A stretch of 64,000 bases of DNA from Paenibacillus albicereus (GCF_012676905.1 NZ_CP051428.1:3062001-3126000); one strand, 5' to 3'; positions 33,921 to 42,564 are shown, counted from the first letter of the stretch. Numbers and translations are program-made. The notes: generated by a model from the sequence alone, not told the origin.

Positions 33921-34610
33921 ATGGAATGGTTGGGTCCGCTGTTGACCATCGTCTTCATCGACCTTATGCTGGCCGGGGACAACGCGATCGTCATCGCGCT
34001 TGCCGCCCGCAACCTGCCTAAGCATCAGCAGAAAAAAGCGGTCCTATGGGGAACATTCGGAGCGATCGCCATCCGCATCATCGCGACCGTGCTGGTCGTC
34101 AAGCTGCTCGATATTCCGTGGCTTCACCTGGCCGGCGGATTGCTGCTCGTCTGGATCGCGTACAAGCTCCTCGTGCAGGAAGAGGGCAGCCACGACAACA
34201 TCAAGGCCGGCAGCACCTTGAGGCAGGCGATCGGCACGATCGTGCTGGCCGACGCCGCGATGGGCATCGACAACGTGCTGGCCGTCGCCGGAGCCTCGCA
34301 CGGCAACATCTGGCTCGTCATCGCCGGCCTGATCATCAGCATCCCGATCGTCGTCTGGGGCAGCACGCTGTTCATCCGCCTGATCGAGAAGTTCCCGTGG
34401 ATTCTGTACATCGGAGCGGCGATCCTGGGCTACACGGCCGGCAAGATGATTACGGGAGAGAAGAAGATCGCCCACCTGTTCGGCAACGGCGGCATGCCGG
34501 AGTGGATCTTCATCGCGCTCGTCGTCGTGCTTATCGTCGGAGCCGGACTCCTGACCAAAGCGATCCGCAAAAACAAGCAGCCCGCCCCTCGCGAGCGGGA
34601 AACGCACTGA
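33921..34610 (+). CDS. TerC family integral membrane protein (YjbE-like), copy 2
   Basis: A 229-residue paralogue with IDLMLAGDNAIVIALAAR and ADAAMGIDNVLAVAGA motifs and seven predicted helices. AAAGGAGGAGCAAGG precedes the ATG. Likely a manganese exporter helping metal supply or detoxification; YjbE-type proteins have been proposed to metallate exoenzymes. I looked for the yybP-ykoY manganese riboswitch upstream and did not see it, although the 133-base gap would be nearly too short. Confidence 0.9.
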   Translation: MEWLGPLLTIVFIDLMLAGDNAIVIALAARNLPKHQQKKAVLWGTFGAIAIRIIATVLVVKLLDIPWLHLAGGLLLVWIAYKLLVQEEGSHDNIKAGSTLRQAIGTIVLADAAMGIDNVLAVAGASHGNIWLVIAGLIISIPIVVWGSTLFIRLIEKFPWILYIGAAILGYTAGKMITGEKKIAHLFGNGGMPEWIFIALVVVLIVGAGLLTKAIRKNKQPAPRERETH

Positions 34611-34634
34611 AGCCGCGGGTCCTCCTCAACCAAA

Positions 34635-34671
34635 AAAGCCGAATCGTCCTCTAGGGATGATTCGGCTTTTC
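34635..34671. terminator. Bidirectional terminator between TerC and DUF1796 genes
   Basis: A 12-base-pair stem (34635-34646 with 34660-34671), extended inside by further pairs, flanked by A and T runs on both sides. It lies between convergent genes and can end both. Confidence 0.9.
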
Positions 34672-34680
34672 GGTTTGGCC

Positions 34681-35361
34681 TCATCGAAGCGAGATGCCTT
34701 GGAAGACGCGGTCCCACAGCGGCTCGCTTTGGATGTCGGCCGGAACGACAGCACCGGCGACACGGCACAGCGGCCATCGGCAATCCTGAATGTCCTTCGC
34801 CTCCGACTTCGGCTGGAGGATGACGACCGTGAACGGCTTGCCTGCGCGAAGGCCGGCCAGCGTCTGTTCGAGCTCGGCCGCTTCTTCATATTCGGCGGAC
34901 CAACGGATGAAAAGCGGATGGCTGCACGCGCGCAGCTCGTTCCGGAAGCGGGCGATCCGCTCGTCCAGCTTGGCCTTGTAGGCGGGATACGCGTGATCCC
35001 AAGGAAGTCCTTCTACGATCGGAAAGTCATGGACGGAGATGAAGCCGGTGCGCCTGTCCTCGACGAGATGGCACTTCGCCAGCCCGTTTTCGCCAGTCCC
35101 CGACAAGACCGGCTCTCCGTCCTCCAAATAATATTGGGGAAAGATGGAGTCGGGCGACTTGTCGAGATTGCCGCGCAGCATGAAATCCTGAAAATCGCTT
35201 GCCAGCACCCGCGTCACATCCGCGAGCGTCAACGATACGACCCAGTCGAAGGGCATGGAAAACTTGCGCAGGCCGAGCCTTTTCATGTGGATGGCGGGAG
35301 CGCAGGAAGAGCCTAGGCTGACGATCAAATCATAGCGGCCGGCTGCTTTTTTGAGCTTCAT
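34681..35361 (-). CDS. DUF1796 family putative cysteine peptidase
   Basis: A 226-residue cytosolic protein with DLIVSLGSSCAPAIHMKRLG near the N-terminus and MPFDWVVS soon after, the family signature in which the Cys is the presumed nucleophile. A HDFP block (about 112-115) and TVVILQPKSEAKD near the end also fit a papain-like fold. Activity has not been shown here. GGGAGGAATGCTCCG precedes the ATG. It is flanked by terminators on both sides, so it is monocistronic. Confidence 0.82.
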   Translation of the reverse strand: MKLKKAAGRYDLIVSLGSSCAPAIHMKRLGLRKFSMPFDWVVSLTLADVTRVLASDFQDFMLRGNLDKSPDSIFPQYYLEDGEPVLSGTGENGLAKCHLVEDRRTGFISVHDFPIVEGLPWDHAYPAYKAKLDERIARFRNELRACSHPLFIRWSAEYEEAAELEQTLAGLRAGKPFTVVILQPKSEAKDIQDCRWPLCRVAGAVVPADIQSEPLWDRVFQGISLR

Positions 35362-35451
35362 CGGAGCATTCCTCCCTGTGGTCTTTCCTTCTCTCCTCCC
35401 ATCGTATGCCGCTCCCCGGATCAGGCCTGTACGTTTGGAAATGCGGCCAAA

Positions 35452-35478
35452 AGAAAAAAGCCTGTCTCCAGGCTTTTT
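35452..35478. terminator. Terminator of thiI
   Basis: A 10-base-pair A/T-flanked stem (35455-35464 with 35469-35478) with a TCTC loop, 3 bases past the thiI stop. It reads as an intrinsic terminator on both strands. Confidence 0.9.
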
Positions 35479-35481
35479 GGA

Positions 35482-36714
35482 TCAAAACCAGTCCCGCTCA
35501 TCCGCCTCGCGGACTTCGCGTTGCCGGCGGAGCACCTGGCCTCGATCGAGCTGCACCGTCTCGACATCCCGAACGGCCTGCTCGATCTGCTCGTCAAGCT
35601 CCGCAATGCCGCCCTCGGTCCGCTCGACGATGCGCAGATTCGGGTTCGTGCTCGGAGACTTGGGTACGAACAGCGTGCAGCAGTCCTCGAACGGCAGGAT
35701 CGACGTCCCGTACGTGCCGATCTGCACCGCCCGGTCGATGATCTCCTGCTTGTCCATCATAATAAGCGGACGCAGCAGCGGCAGCTCCAGGCTGCGGCCG
35801 ATGACGTTCATGCTGCCAAGCGTCTGGCTCGCCACCTGGCCGAGGCTGTCGCCCGATACGACCGCGCCGGCTCCGGCCTGTTCGGCCAGAAGCCCGGCGA
35901 TCCGGAGCATCGCCCTCCGCATGAGCGTGATGATGAGATGATCCTGCCCGGTCTGCGTGAACCGGGTCTGGATATCGGTGAACGGCACGAGATGCAGCTT
36001 GAGCGGCTTGCCGGCCCAGCGCGACAGCTGGCGCGCGAGCTCGATCACCTTGTCCGTCGCCTGCTCGCTCGTGAACGGGAAGCTGTGGAAATGGACCAGC
36101 TCCAGCTCCAGCCCCTTGCGCATGGCCGACCATGCCGCGACCGGACTGTCGATGCCGCCGGAGAGCAGCAGCATCGCTTTGCCGTTGGAGCCGTAAGGGA
36201 AGCCCCCCGCGCCCGCCTCGATGCGGTTGAAAATATACGCTCCTTCCGGCTGGATATCCACGCGGAGCTCCATTTCCGGCTGGCGCACGTCCACCTTGAG
36301 CTCAGGCGCCGCGCGCAGGATGTGGGAACCGATCAGGTGGTTCAGCTCATGGGTGACATGAGGGAACCCTTTCCAGCCCCGCTTCACCGTCACCTTGAAC
36401 GTCGCCGGCTTGGCCGGGAGCGCTCGCCACAGCTCCAGCGCGGCTTCCTGGATCGCCTCCAGCTCGTTCGCGGCTCGCTTGACCGGACTGAACGAATGGA
36501 TGCCGAAGACTCGGCGCAGCGCCTCGGCGACGCGCTCATAGGCGACTCCATTCAGCTTGATGTAAGCCCGGGCATAGGTTTTTTCGAATTCAAGTCCTTC
36601 CAAGTGCTGCAGGCTGAGCTTGATGTAGCGGAACATCTGCTGCTCGAACCGGCCGCGGTTGCGGCCTTTGAGCGTCAGCTCTCCGTATCGGACCGTAATG
36701 AGATCATACTCCAT
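35482..36714 (-). CDS. thiI: tRNA 4-thiouridine synthase ThiI
   Basis: ThiI transfers sulfur to U8 of tRNA after adenylation. The 410-residue protein has an N-terminal ferredoxin-like plus THUMP domain (about 1-165) and a PP-loop ATPase with LLLSGGIDSPVAAW (SGGIDSP at 185-191), and lacks the C-terminal rhodanese domain of E. coli ThiI, as is usual in Bacilli. The sulfur donor should be the cysteine desulfurase encoded 3 bases upstream. The last 25 residues are Arg/Glu/Asp-rich. Confidence 0.96.
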   Translation of the reverse strand: MEYDLITVRYGELTLKGRNRGRFEQQMFRYIKLSLQHLEGLEFEKTYARAYIKLNGVAYERVAEALRRVFGIHSFSPVKRAANELEAIQEAALELWRALPAKPATFKVTVKRGWKGFPHVTHELNHLIGSHILRAAPELKVDVRQPEMELRVDIQPEGAYIFNRIEAGAGGFPYGSNGKAMLLLSGGIDSPVAAWSAMRKGLELELVHFHSFPFTSEQATDKVIELARQLSRWAGKPLKLHLVPFTDIQTRFTQTGQDHLIITLMRRAMLRIAGLLAEQAGAGAVVSGDSLGQVASQTLGSMNVIGRSLELPLLRPLIMMDKQEIIDRAVQIGTYGTSILPFEDCCTLFVPKSPSTNPNLRIVERTEGGIAELDEQIEQAVRDVETVQLDRGQVLRRQREVREADERDWF

Positions 36715-36717
36715 GAA

Positions 36718-37899
36718 TCAGCTCTTGCTCCTCTCCAGCGGCTTCAGCCGCTTCACGACGGCCTCCAGGCTGTCCGCCAGCCGGTCCGCCGCCTCCTCGT
36801 CATGCTCGTCTCCGAACGTGATGCGGATGCCTCCGGCTGCGCGCGCAACCGGATAGCCCATCGCCAGGAGCACGTCGCTCGGCTTCTCGTCCTTGGACGA
36901 GCAGGCCGACTTCGTGGAGACGATGATGCCCTCCTCCTCGAGCGCATGCACGATGACCTCCGGCTTCATGCCGGGGTAGGACAAATGAAGCACATGGGGA
37001 GCCTGGCGCGGCGAGTCGGGGTCGGCGTCCCCGCTCAGCTGCAGCTCCGGAATGGCGCTCAAGCGCTCCAGGAGCCGCTTCCGCAGGCCCCTCATCCGCT
37101 GCGCGCGCTCCGTCTGCCCTTCCACGGCCAGACGGAGCGCCTTGGCGGAAGCGACGATCGCCGGCACGTTCGGCGTTCCCCCGCGCCAGTCTCCGTCCTG
37201 CCCGCTGCCGCCGATGAGCGGCTCGATCTTGACGCCGGCGCGCGCATAAAGGAGGCCGGTTCCTTTAGGCCCCCGCAGCTTATGGGCCGAGACGCTGAAC
37301 AGATCGATGCCCCACTCGTTGAGCCGGATCGGCAGCTTGCCGACGCTCTGCACGCCGTCGACGTGGAACAGGACGCCAGGAAAGCGTCTCACAACCGCTC
37401 CTGCCTCCTCGATCGGCTGAACCGACCCGACCTCGTTGTTCACGTGCATGATGCTGACGAGCGTCGTGTCGGGCCGAATGGCCGCTTCCAGGTGGTCGAG
37501 CCGGATGCGGCCGCTGCCGTCGACCGCCAGCCTCGTCACCTCGAAGCCTTCCGCCTCGAGCCGCTCGGCTGCCTGCTTCACGGACGGATGCTCGATCTCC
37601 GACACGACGATATGGCGGCCTCTCGCCCGAGCCGCCCTCGCCCCTCCGATAACCGCAAGCTGGTTGCTTTCCGTGCCGCCCGAGGTGAACACCCACTCCT
37701 CGGCCGACGTGCCCAGCAGCTGCGCCGCCAGCTCCTGCGCCCGCCTGAGCAGCCTTCCCGCCTCCAGACCCGCGCCATGGATCGAAGAAGGATTGGCATA
37801 GTGCCGCTCCATCACCTCGGCGAGCGTACGGATCACATCGGGATGCGGAGGCGTGGAAGCCCCGTGATCAAAATAAAGCACCGGACGGTGCTTGTCCAT
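36718..37899 (-). CDS. nifZ: Cysteine desulfurase (NifZ-like, partner of ThiI)
   Basis: A PLP enzyme that takes sulfur from cysteine as a persulfide. The 393-residue protein has FDHGASTPPHPDV, NPSSIHGAG, the PLP lysine in SVSAHKLRGPKGTG, Asp in HVDGVQSVG, and the persulfide cysteine in TKSACSSKDE. The second ATG (37899) is spaced 8 bases from GAGGAGG, whereas the first (37905) is too close. Direct linkage to thiI matches B. subtilis nifZ-thiI, which supplies tRNA thiolation and not general Fe-S assembly. Confidence 0.93.
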   Translation of the reverse strand: MDKHRPVLYFDHGASTPPHPDVIRTLAEVMERHYANPSSIHGAGLEAGRLLRRAQELAAQLLGTSAEEWVFTSGGTESNQLAVIGGARAARARGRHIVVSEIEHPSVKQAAERLEAEGFEVTRLAVDGSGRIRLDHLEAAIRPDTTLVSIMHVNNEVGSVQPIEEAGAVVRRFPGVLFHVDGVQSVGKLPIRLNEWGIDLFSVSAHKLRGPKGTGLLYARAGVKIEPLIGGSGQDGDWRGGTPNVPAIVASAKALRLAVEGQTERAQRMRGLRKRLLERLSAIPELQLSGDADPDSPRQAPHVLHLSYPGMKPEVIVHALEEEGIIVSTKSACSSKDEKPSDVLLAMGYPVARAAGGIRITFGDEHDEEAADRLADSLEAVVKRLKPLERSKS

Positions 37900-37922
37900 C
37901 GCCATGACCTCCTCGAATCAAA

Positions 37923-37945
37923 CAAAAAGACCGGCTTCGCCGGCC
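37923..37945 (-). terminator. Terminator of the lytic transglycosylase gene
   Basis: A short stem (ACCGGC with GCCGGC and a TTC loop, one wobble or mismatch) is followed on the minus strand by CTTTTTGTTT. It lies between the transglycosylase stop and nifZ. Confidence 0.7.
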
Positions 37946-38044
37946 GCCCGTCAAGCGTGCAGCCGCGAACGCGGTCCTTCCTCCAGGCTCCGGCCGAACG
38001 CCGAGAGCCAGCCTAATGCCTATCCTATTATAAAAAGCCGTCGG

Positions 38045-38842
38045 TTACAACCCGGCGCCGCCGAGCTTGTCCATGATCTTGACGACGTAGGACTGCGTCT
38101 CTCGCGGCAGCTCGGCAAAATGCTCGGTCAGCGTCGCCTCGTCGCGGATGCCGATCCGATCGAGCCTGCCGGGCCCGGCATTGTAGGCCGCGAGCGCGGC
38201 AGGCACGCTGCCGTCAAGCTTGCGGAGCAGGTACGAGAGATATTTGGAGCCGCCGTCGATGTTCTGGGCCGGATCGAACGAGTCGGTCACGCCAAGCCCG
38301 CTCGCGGTGCCGTCCATGAGCTGCATCAGGCCCTTCGCCCCGGCTCCGGATACGGCCTGCGGATTGAAGGAGGACTCCGCCTCGATGACGGCGCGGATCA
38401 GCTGGGGAGGCAGTCCATGCCGGGCGGCGGCGCCGGCGATCAGCCCTTCGTACTCGGTGCCGGCAGAAGCGGCTCCGTTCTGGAGGGCGGCTTCGAACGT
38501 CGAGGCATAGTCGCCGCCTGCCGCGATCAGCGCGGCCTGCAGCGAAGGAGAAGCGGACGCGCCCCACCCTTCTGCCGCCTCTGCGGCTTGGCCGGCATAG
38601 CTGCCCGCTCCGGCGCCGGACAGAAGGCCGGACCCGTCGGAGAGCGACGGCATGTCGGCAGAGACGGAAGCGGCGCCGGCTAGGCCCGCCGTTCCCGCCG
38701 ATCCGGACAGCTGGCTCAAGATCTGATCGAAAGCGGAGGCGGTTCCGCTCGATGCTTGGCTGCCTCCGCCTACCAGCTGATCCAGGCTGGGCCTAAGCTG
38801 CTGCTTGATGAGCGCCGTAAGCATACGGGGATCGATCGACAT
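38045..38842 (-). CDS. Lytic transglycosylase, SLT domain
   Basis: A peptidoglycan-cleaving enzyme of 265 residues. The C-terminal third is a Slt70-type domain: AVIEAESSFNPQAVSG (catalytic Glu in EAESSFN), AGAKGLMQLM, and ALAAYNAGPGRLD. The N-terminal half is Ser/Gly/Ala-rich and probably disordered. There is no obvious signal peptide, as is common for this Bacilli group (YjbJ-like). The ATG at 38842 follows GAGGAGTGAACC; the frame reaching 38959 runs through an upstream terminator. Confidence 0.88.
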   Translation of the reverse strand: MSIDPRMLTALIKQQLRPSLDQLVGGGSQASSGTASAFDQILSQLSGSAGTAGLAGAASVSADMPSLSDGSGLLSGAGAGSYAGQAAEAAEGWGASASPSLQAALIAAGGDYASTFEAALQNGAASAGTEYEGLIAGAAARHGLPPQLIRAVIEAESSFNPQAVSGAGAKGLMQLMDGTASGLGVTDSFDPAQNIDGGSKYLSYLLRKLDGSVPAALAAYNAGPGRLDRIGIRDEATLTEHFAELPRETQSYVVKIMDKLGGAGL

Positions 38843-38925
38843 GATAGGTTCACTCCTCATTCCTTTATCCTTTCTATATCGGCTTGCAACGCTCGGAGAT
38901 GAAGAGATGGGCGATACAGATATAT

Positions 38926-38956
38926 CGAAAAAGAGCCATCCCCGAAGGGACGGCTC
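38926..38956 (-). terminator. Terminator of the DUF1540 gene
   Basis: A 10-position stem with one mismatch (38933-38942 with 38947-38956), a 4-base loop, then CTTTTTCG on the minus strand, 27 bases after the stop. Confidence 0.85.
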
Positions 38957-38983
38957 CAAGAAAGCTCATGATGGCGAATCGAT

Positions 38984-39196
38984 TCAGGAGTTGGGCTTGA
39001 ACGTATGGCAGCAGGTCGCAGATGATTCCTTCGCCTTGTCCTTATGGTTGTCCCCGAACTCCCCGCCGGCAAATTCAGCGGATAGATCGGCGTGCGCATG
39101 CTGATCAATTTCGATATGGATCGCATCCGCCGAGCAGGAATTGCCTTGTCCCCAGAAAGCGCAGTTCGAAACGCTGCATGCAACGCCTTTCGGCAT
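38984..39196 (-). CDS. DUF1540 domain small Cys-rich protein
   Basis: A 70-residue protein with VACSVSNCAFWGQGNSCSAD followed by AIHIEID, the DUF1540 Cys pattern likely to bind a metal. The second half is polar with a late TCCHTF pair. The function is unknown. GGAGGTGAGGGACC precedes the ATG. It lies 55 bases downstream of the YpuI-like gene in the same direction and has its own terminator. Confidence 0.88.
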   Translation of the reverse strand: MPKGVACSVSNCAFWGQGNSCSADAIHIEIDQHAHADLSAEFAGGEFGDNHKDKAKESSATCCHTFKPNS

Positions 39197-39251
39197 GGTC
39201 CCTCACCTCCGCTACCTAGGCTGGCCAGGGAGGGGGTTCGGTATGCCTTCC

Positions 39252-39752
39252 TTATTTTTGACCTTGCATCCGGCGCGAGGTCATGTAGTCGTTTTCGTAG
39301 TAGGAGAGGTCATCCCTCAGCTCTTCGTAAATCTTGGATACGCCGAGCACGATGTCGCGCGCGCCGCGCAGCGGCTTGTGCCGGAAGCGGATCGCGTCCT
39401 GGCCGGTATACGCGTAGCGGCCGTCTTCGGAGTAGCCTTCGTTTTTCGGATAGAAGAAGGCGTTGACGCAATGATGGTACACTTCGTAAAGCTGGCGTTC
39501 GGCATGCTCGGCGTCGAAGTTCGGCCGGCGCAGCGTGACCCCTAGCTTCTCATAGGCGACCTCGGAGTAGACGAGCAGATGGCGCAGGTCGGACAGAAGG
39601 CCCTTGTAGAAGGTGAGCTCCTCGTCGTTTGCTTCCGGGGAGGCGAGCTGAGGAAGAGCATGCTCGTTCAGGAAAGGCTCCAGCTGCGAGATGGCGTCCT
39701 TGAGCTTGGCGCGGGTAGTTTCGCTGAGCGGCTTTACGTTGGCGGATGGCAT
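39252..39752 (-). CDS. ypuI: YpuI family protein (DUF3907)
   Basis: A 166-residue cytosolic protein matching YpuI/DUF3907 of Bacilli. It is mostly helical with a conserved VYHHCVNAFFYPKNEGYSED core followed by YTGQDAIRFR. No biochemical function is known. AAAGGGG lies about 13 bases before the ATG. It probably shares a transcript with the DUF1540 gene. Confidence 0.88.
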   Translation of the reverse strand: MPSANVKPLSETTRAKLKDAISQLEPFLNEHALPQLASPEANDEELTFYKGLLSDLRHLLVYSEVAYEKLGVTLRRPNFDAEHAERQLYEVYHHCVNAFFYPKNEGYSEDGRYAYTGQDAIRFRHKPLRGARDIVLGVSKIYEELRDDLSYYENDYMTSRRMQGQK

Positions 39753-39950
39753 GGTGAATAGTTTCCCCTTTCATCGATCCCGTAAGAAGTTGAAGATTAT
39801 GTCTATCCTAACATACAATCGGCGCGATTTGTACTTTTTATGACCCTGCCGGAGCCTTGAGGCTGAGCCGGTCTTCCGAATAATTTGCGCCCGCTTGCCG
39901 GACTCTAAGGCAGGAAGGGCTATAGACATGACCGGGAGGATGAAGCCTTC

Positions 39951-41915
39951 ATGAGAAAGAAATGGATCGGCGCGTTCACCGCGCTCGCCCTGCTCACGCT
40001 GTTGATTCCGATCAGTCCGTGGCTCATTCCCGGCGCGCGCCCCCAAGAGCAGAAGGCCCGGACCCGGGCGCTGTCCGCGGAGCAGGAAAGCCGGCTCAAA
40101 GAAGCGGATATCCGCCACGATATGGAAGCGACCGCCATGCTGTGCGCGAGCGAGTGCGCCAAGGACATCGGCAAGCTGTTCGCCCTGACCGGGGAGCCGG
40201 CCGCACGCCGTGCCGCCAAGATGACCGATCTGATCCGCCATCATCCGCAGATGGCGCATCTGAGCTGGACCGTTCCTGGCGGCGTCGAGGCCGAGGCAGG
40301 AAGCATCCCGTCCGACGCCGAGGCGTTCGTCGCCGCGCATGCGAAGAAGGCCGCCGAAGCGATCGCCCAAGGCACCCGCTACCAGTCTCAGACGCTGACC
40401 GCCGCAGGCAAGCGGTACCTGATGCTGGCCGTGCCTGCTCCCGAAGGCAAAGAAGGCGTCGTCGGCCTGATCCGCCAGGACATCATCGGCGACGTGCAGC
40501 GGCATCAGACGCGCAACCTGCGCCAGGTTCCTTACCCTGCGGAAGGCCAGTACCGGATCGAATCGGTCCGCGCGGGCACGAAGCGGGAGTTCACCGTCCG
40601 CACCGGCCAGGACAACGGAGGCGCCAGCCATTATCATGTGCAGGAAGTCGTCGTCCGCTTCCGAACCGAGCCGACTCCGCAGCAGCTGGAGCAGATTCGC
40701 CGCGACATCGGCGCCTCCGCCGAAAACCGGATGCGGGGCGTCTACGTGTTCCGCTCCCGTTCGATGGAAGCGATGAAGATGATGGGCTATTTCCGCAAGA
40801 AATGGAACCCGCTGTATGTCGAGCCCCACTACTTGTACTTGACGAATGAAGAGCCGGCCGACGTCCGGCCGATCGTGCCCAACGACCGCCTATACTCCGA
40901 CTATCAGTGGAACCTTCCCTCCATCGAGACGGAAATCGGCTGGAACCTGTCCAAAGGCAGCGAAGGCGTCAAGGTCGCCGTGCTCGACACCGGCGTGCAG
41001 CTGGATCATCCCGATCTCTCGGGCAAGCTGGCGGAAGGCTACAACGTCGTGACCTCGGGCCAGCAGCCGGATGACGACGTCGGCCACGGCACCCATGTCG
41101 CCGGCATCATCGCCGCCGCGGTCAACAACGGGGAAGGCGTCGCCGGCCTGACGTGGTACAACAAGATCATGCCGGTCAAAGTGCTCGACGCCACCGGCGC
41201 CGGCTCGACGTACTCCGTCGCCCAAGGTCTCATCTGGGCCGCCGATCACGGAGCCAAAGTCATCAACATGAGCCTCGGCAACTACGCTCAGGCCGAGTTC
41301 CTGCACGATGCGATCAAGTACGCCTACGACAAGGACATCGTGCTTGTCGCGGCCAGCGGCAACGACAATTCCGAGCAGCCCGGCTATCCGGCCGCATATC
41401 CGGAAGTTTTCGCCGTCGGGTCCACCGATTCGCGCGGACAGAAGTCGTCCTTCTCCAACTATGGGGATTATATCGACGCGGCCGCGCCGGGAGACAGCAT
41501 CGCAAGCACCTATCCGGGCAGCCAGTACGCCGCTCTGTCCGGCACTTCGATGGCCAGCCCGCATGTCGCGGCGCTTGCCGCTCTCATCCGCTCGCGCAAC
41601 CCGCAGCTGACCAACGTCGAAGTGTACGACCTGATGCGGAGCACGGCGCGCGATCTGGGCGCCAAGGGCAAGGATCCCTACTTCGGCTACGGGCAGATCG
41701 ACATCGACAAGGCGCTTCGAGCCGCCGGAGAGGGCGCCAGCGGAGGCCGGACGGAGACGATTCCGGCTTCGGATGGGCGGCAGCCTGCGGGAATCGTGTC
41801 GGAGCCGGGCGAAGCTCCTGCCTCCGAATCGGCCGCGTCCCGCATGCCGGAGTCATTGGGCGAGCGCATCCGCAAGCAGCTGGAAGAGCTTCTGGGCCGG
41901 CTGCAAAGCAGGTAG
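39951..41915 (+). CDS. Secreted subtilisin-like serine protease (S8) with long N-terminal region
   Basis: A 654-residue exported protease. Residues 1-28 form a signal peptide or anchor. Residues about 40-230 form a helical-plus-sensor-like region of unknown type containing CASEC (65-69). A short propeptide-like segment (about 228-295) precedes the catalytic domain, with triad Asp346 (VAVLDTGVQ), His382 (GHGTHVAG) and Ser533 (GTSMASPH), and oxyanion Asn471 (SGNDN). The last 60 residues are low-complexity and end in a charged helix. It stands alone between a minus-strand gene and a strong terminator. Confidence 0.95.
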   Translation: MRKKWIGAFTALALLTLLIPISPWLIPGARPQEQKARTRALSAEQESRLKEADIRHDMEATAMLCASECAKDIGKLFALTGEPAARRAAKMTDLIRHHPQMAHLSWTVPGGVEAEAGSIPSDAEAFVAAHAKKAAEAIAQGTRYQSQTLTAAGKRYLMLAVPAPEGKEGVVGLIRQDIIGDVQRHQTRNLRQVPYPAEGQYRIESVRAGTKREFTVRTGQDNGGASHYHVQEVVVRFRTEPTPQQLEQIRRDIGASAENRMRGVYVFRSRSMEAMKMMGYFRKKWNPLYVEPHYLYLTNEEPADVRPIVPNDRLYSDYQWNLPSIETEIGWNLSKGSEGVKVAVLDTGVQLDHPDLSGKLAEGYNVVTSGQQPDDDVGHGTHVAGIIAAAVNNGEGVAGLTWYNKIMPVKVLDATGAGSTYSVAQGLIWAADHGAKVINMSLGNYAQAEFLHDAIKYAYDKDIVLVAASGNDNSEQPGYPAAYPEVFAVGSTDSRGQKSSFSNYGDYIDAAAPGDSIASTYPGSQYAALSGTSMASPHVAALAALIRSRNPQLTNVEVYDLMRSTARDLGAKGKDPYFGYGQIDIDKALRAAGEGASGGRTETIPASDGRQPAGIVSEPGEAPASESAASRMPESLGERIRKQLEELLGRLQSR

Positions 41916-41947
41916 CGGAGCGATCCCCCCGATCCAAGCCCAAACGT

Positions 41948-41986
41948 AAAAAGCGTCCTTCTCCACGATGGAGAAGGACGCTTTTT
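41948..41986. terminator. Strong bidirectional terminator
   Basis: An 18-base-pair perfect stem (41948-41965 with 41969-41986), a CGA loop, and T runs on both strands, 32 bases past the protease gene. On the minus strand it can also end rnpB transcription. Confidence 0.95.
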
Positions 41987-42113
41987 GTGTGGGGGCGGCG
42001 CTTCATGGGGCGATCGAGGCTAGGCTCTCGACTGCCGCCAGGGCCGCCCGCCGACCACCCGGAAGGGACGGCAAAGGCAAGAAGCGCGAAGCGCTGTCGA
42101 TCGCAAGGCCGTT

Positions 42114-42529
42114 GCGGAAAGTCTGCCGTAAGCCGGGTTCTGTGCTCTTCGTGGTCCGAACGGGAACGACCCTCCCACTGTCAAGCGACAATCATCTATC
42201 TAGGCCTGCCATTGCTGACAGGCTCAAGCGACCAACCCGAACGCGCCCCGGGCAAGGACTGAAGCCGAAGCTTCTGCGTTCTCTTAGGTCTTGCTCCAGA
42301 TGGGGTTTACCAGCCGCGTTGTCGCCAACGCCGCTCGTGGTCTCTTACACCACGGTTCCACCCTTGCCTGTGCCGGCGCGCAAGGCGCCCGCCATCGGCG
42401 GTCCATTTCTGTGGCACTATCCTTCGGCTCGCGCCGACTGGACGTTATCCAGCATCCTGCCCTGTGGAGCCCGGACTTTCCTCTCGCGGCCGAGGCCGCC
42501 AGCGATTGTCTGTCAGACTTTCCGATACC
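42114..42529 (-). ncRNA. rnpB: RNase P RNA, apparently A-type architecture
   Basis: The catalytic RNA of RNase P, which matures tRNA 5' ends. Read on the minus strand, an 11-base-pair P1 helix joins 42524-42514 with 42125-42115. The conserved core appears in order: GAGGAAAGTCCGGGCTCC, GTGCCACAGAAATGGACCGC, GGTAAACCCC, GGAGCAAGACC, GCCTAGATAGATGATTGTC and ACAGAACCCGGCTTACGG. A P18-like hairpin with a GCAA loop and the GGAGCAAGACC segment resemble E. coli-type (A) RNA, not the B. subtilis B type. Ends are inferred from P1 and the promoter. Confidence 0.93.
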
Positions 42530-42535
42530 TAAGCT

Positions 42536-42564
42536 AGTATAGCCGGATCAGCCGCCTCATGCAA
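42536..42564 (-). promoter_or_regulatory. Promoter of rnpB
   Basis: Minus-strand TTGCAT (42564-42559), a 17-base spacer and TATACT (42541-42536), giving a predicted start at about 42529. The -35 overlaps the stop codon of the upstream Nif3-like gene. Confidence 0.78.

Noticed and set aside
39812-39819. CATACAAT as a sigma-E -10 for the S8 protease
   Set aside because: The -10 is perfect, but no -35 is at the right distance (the nearest ATTATGT is too close) and the leader would be about 125 bases.
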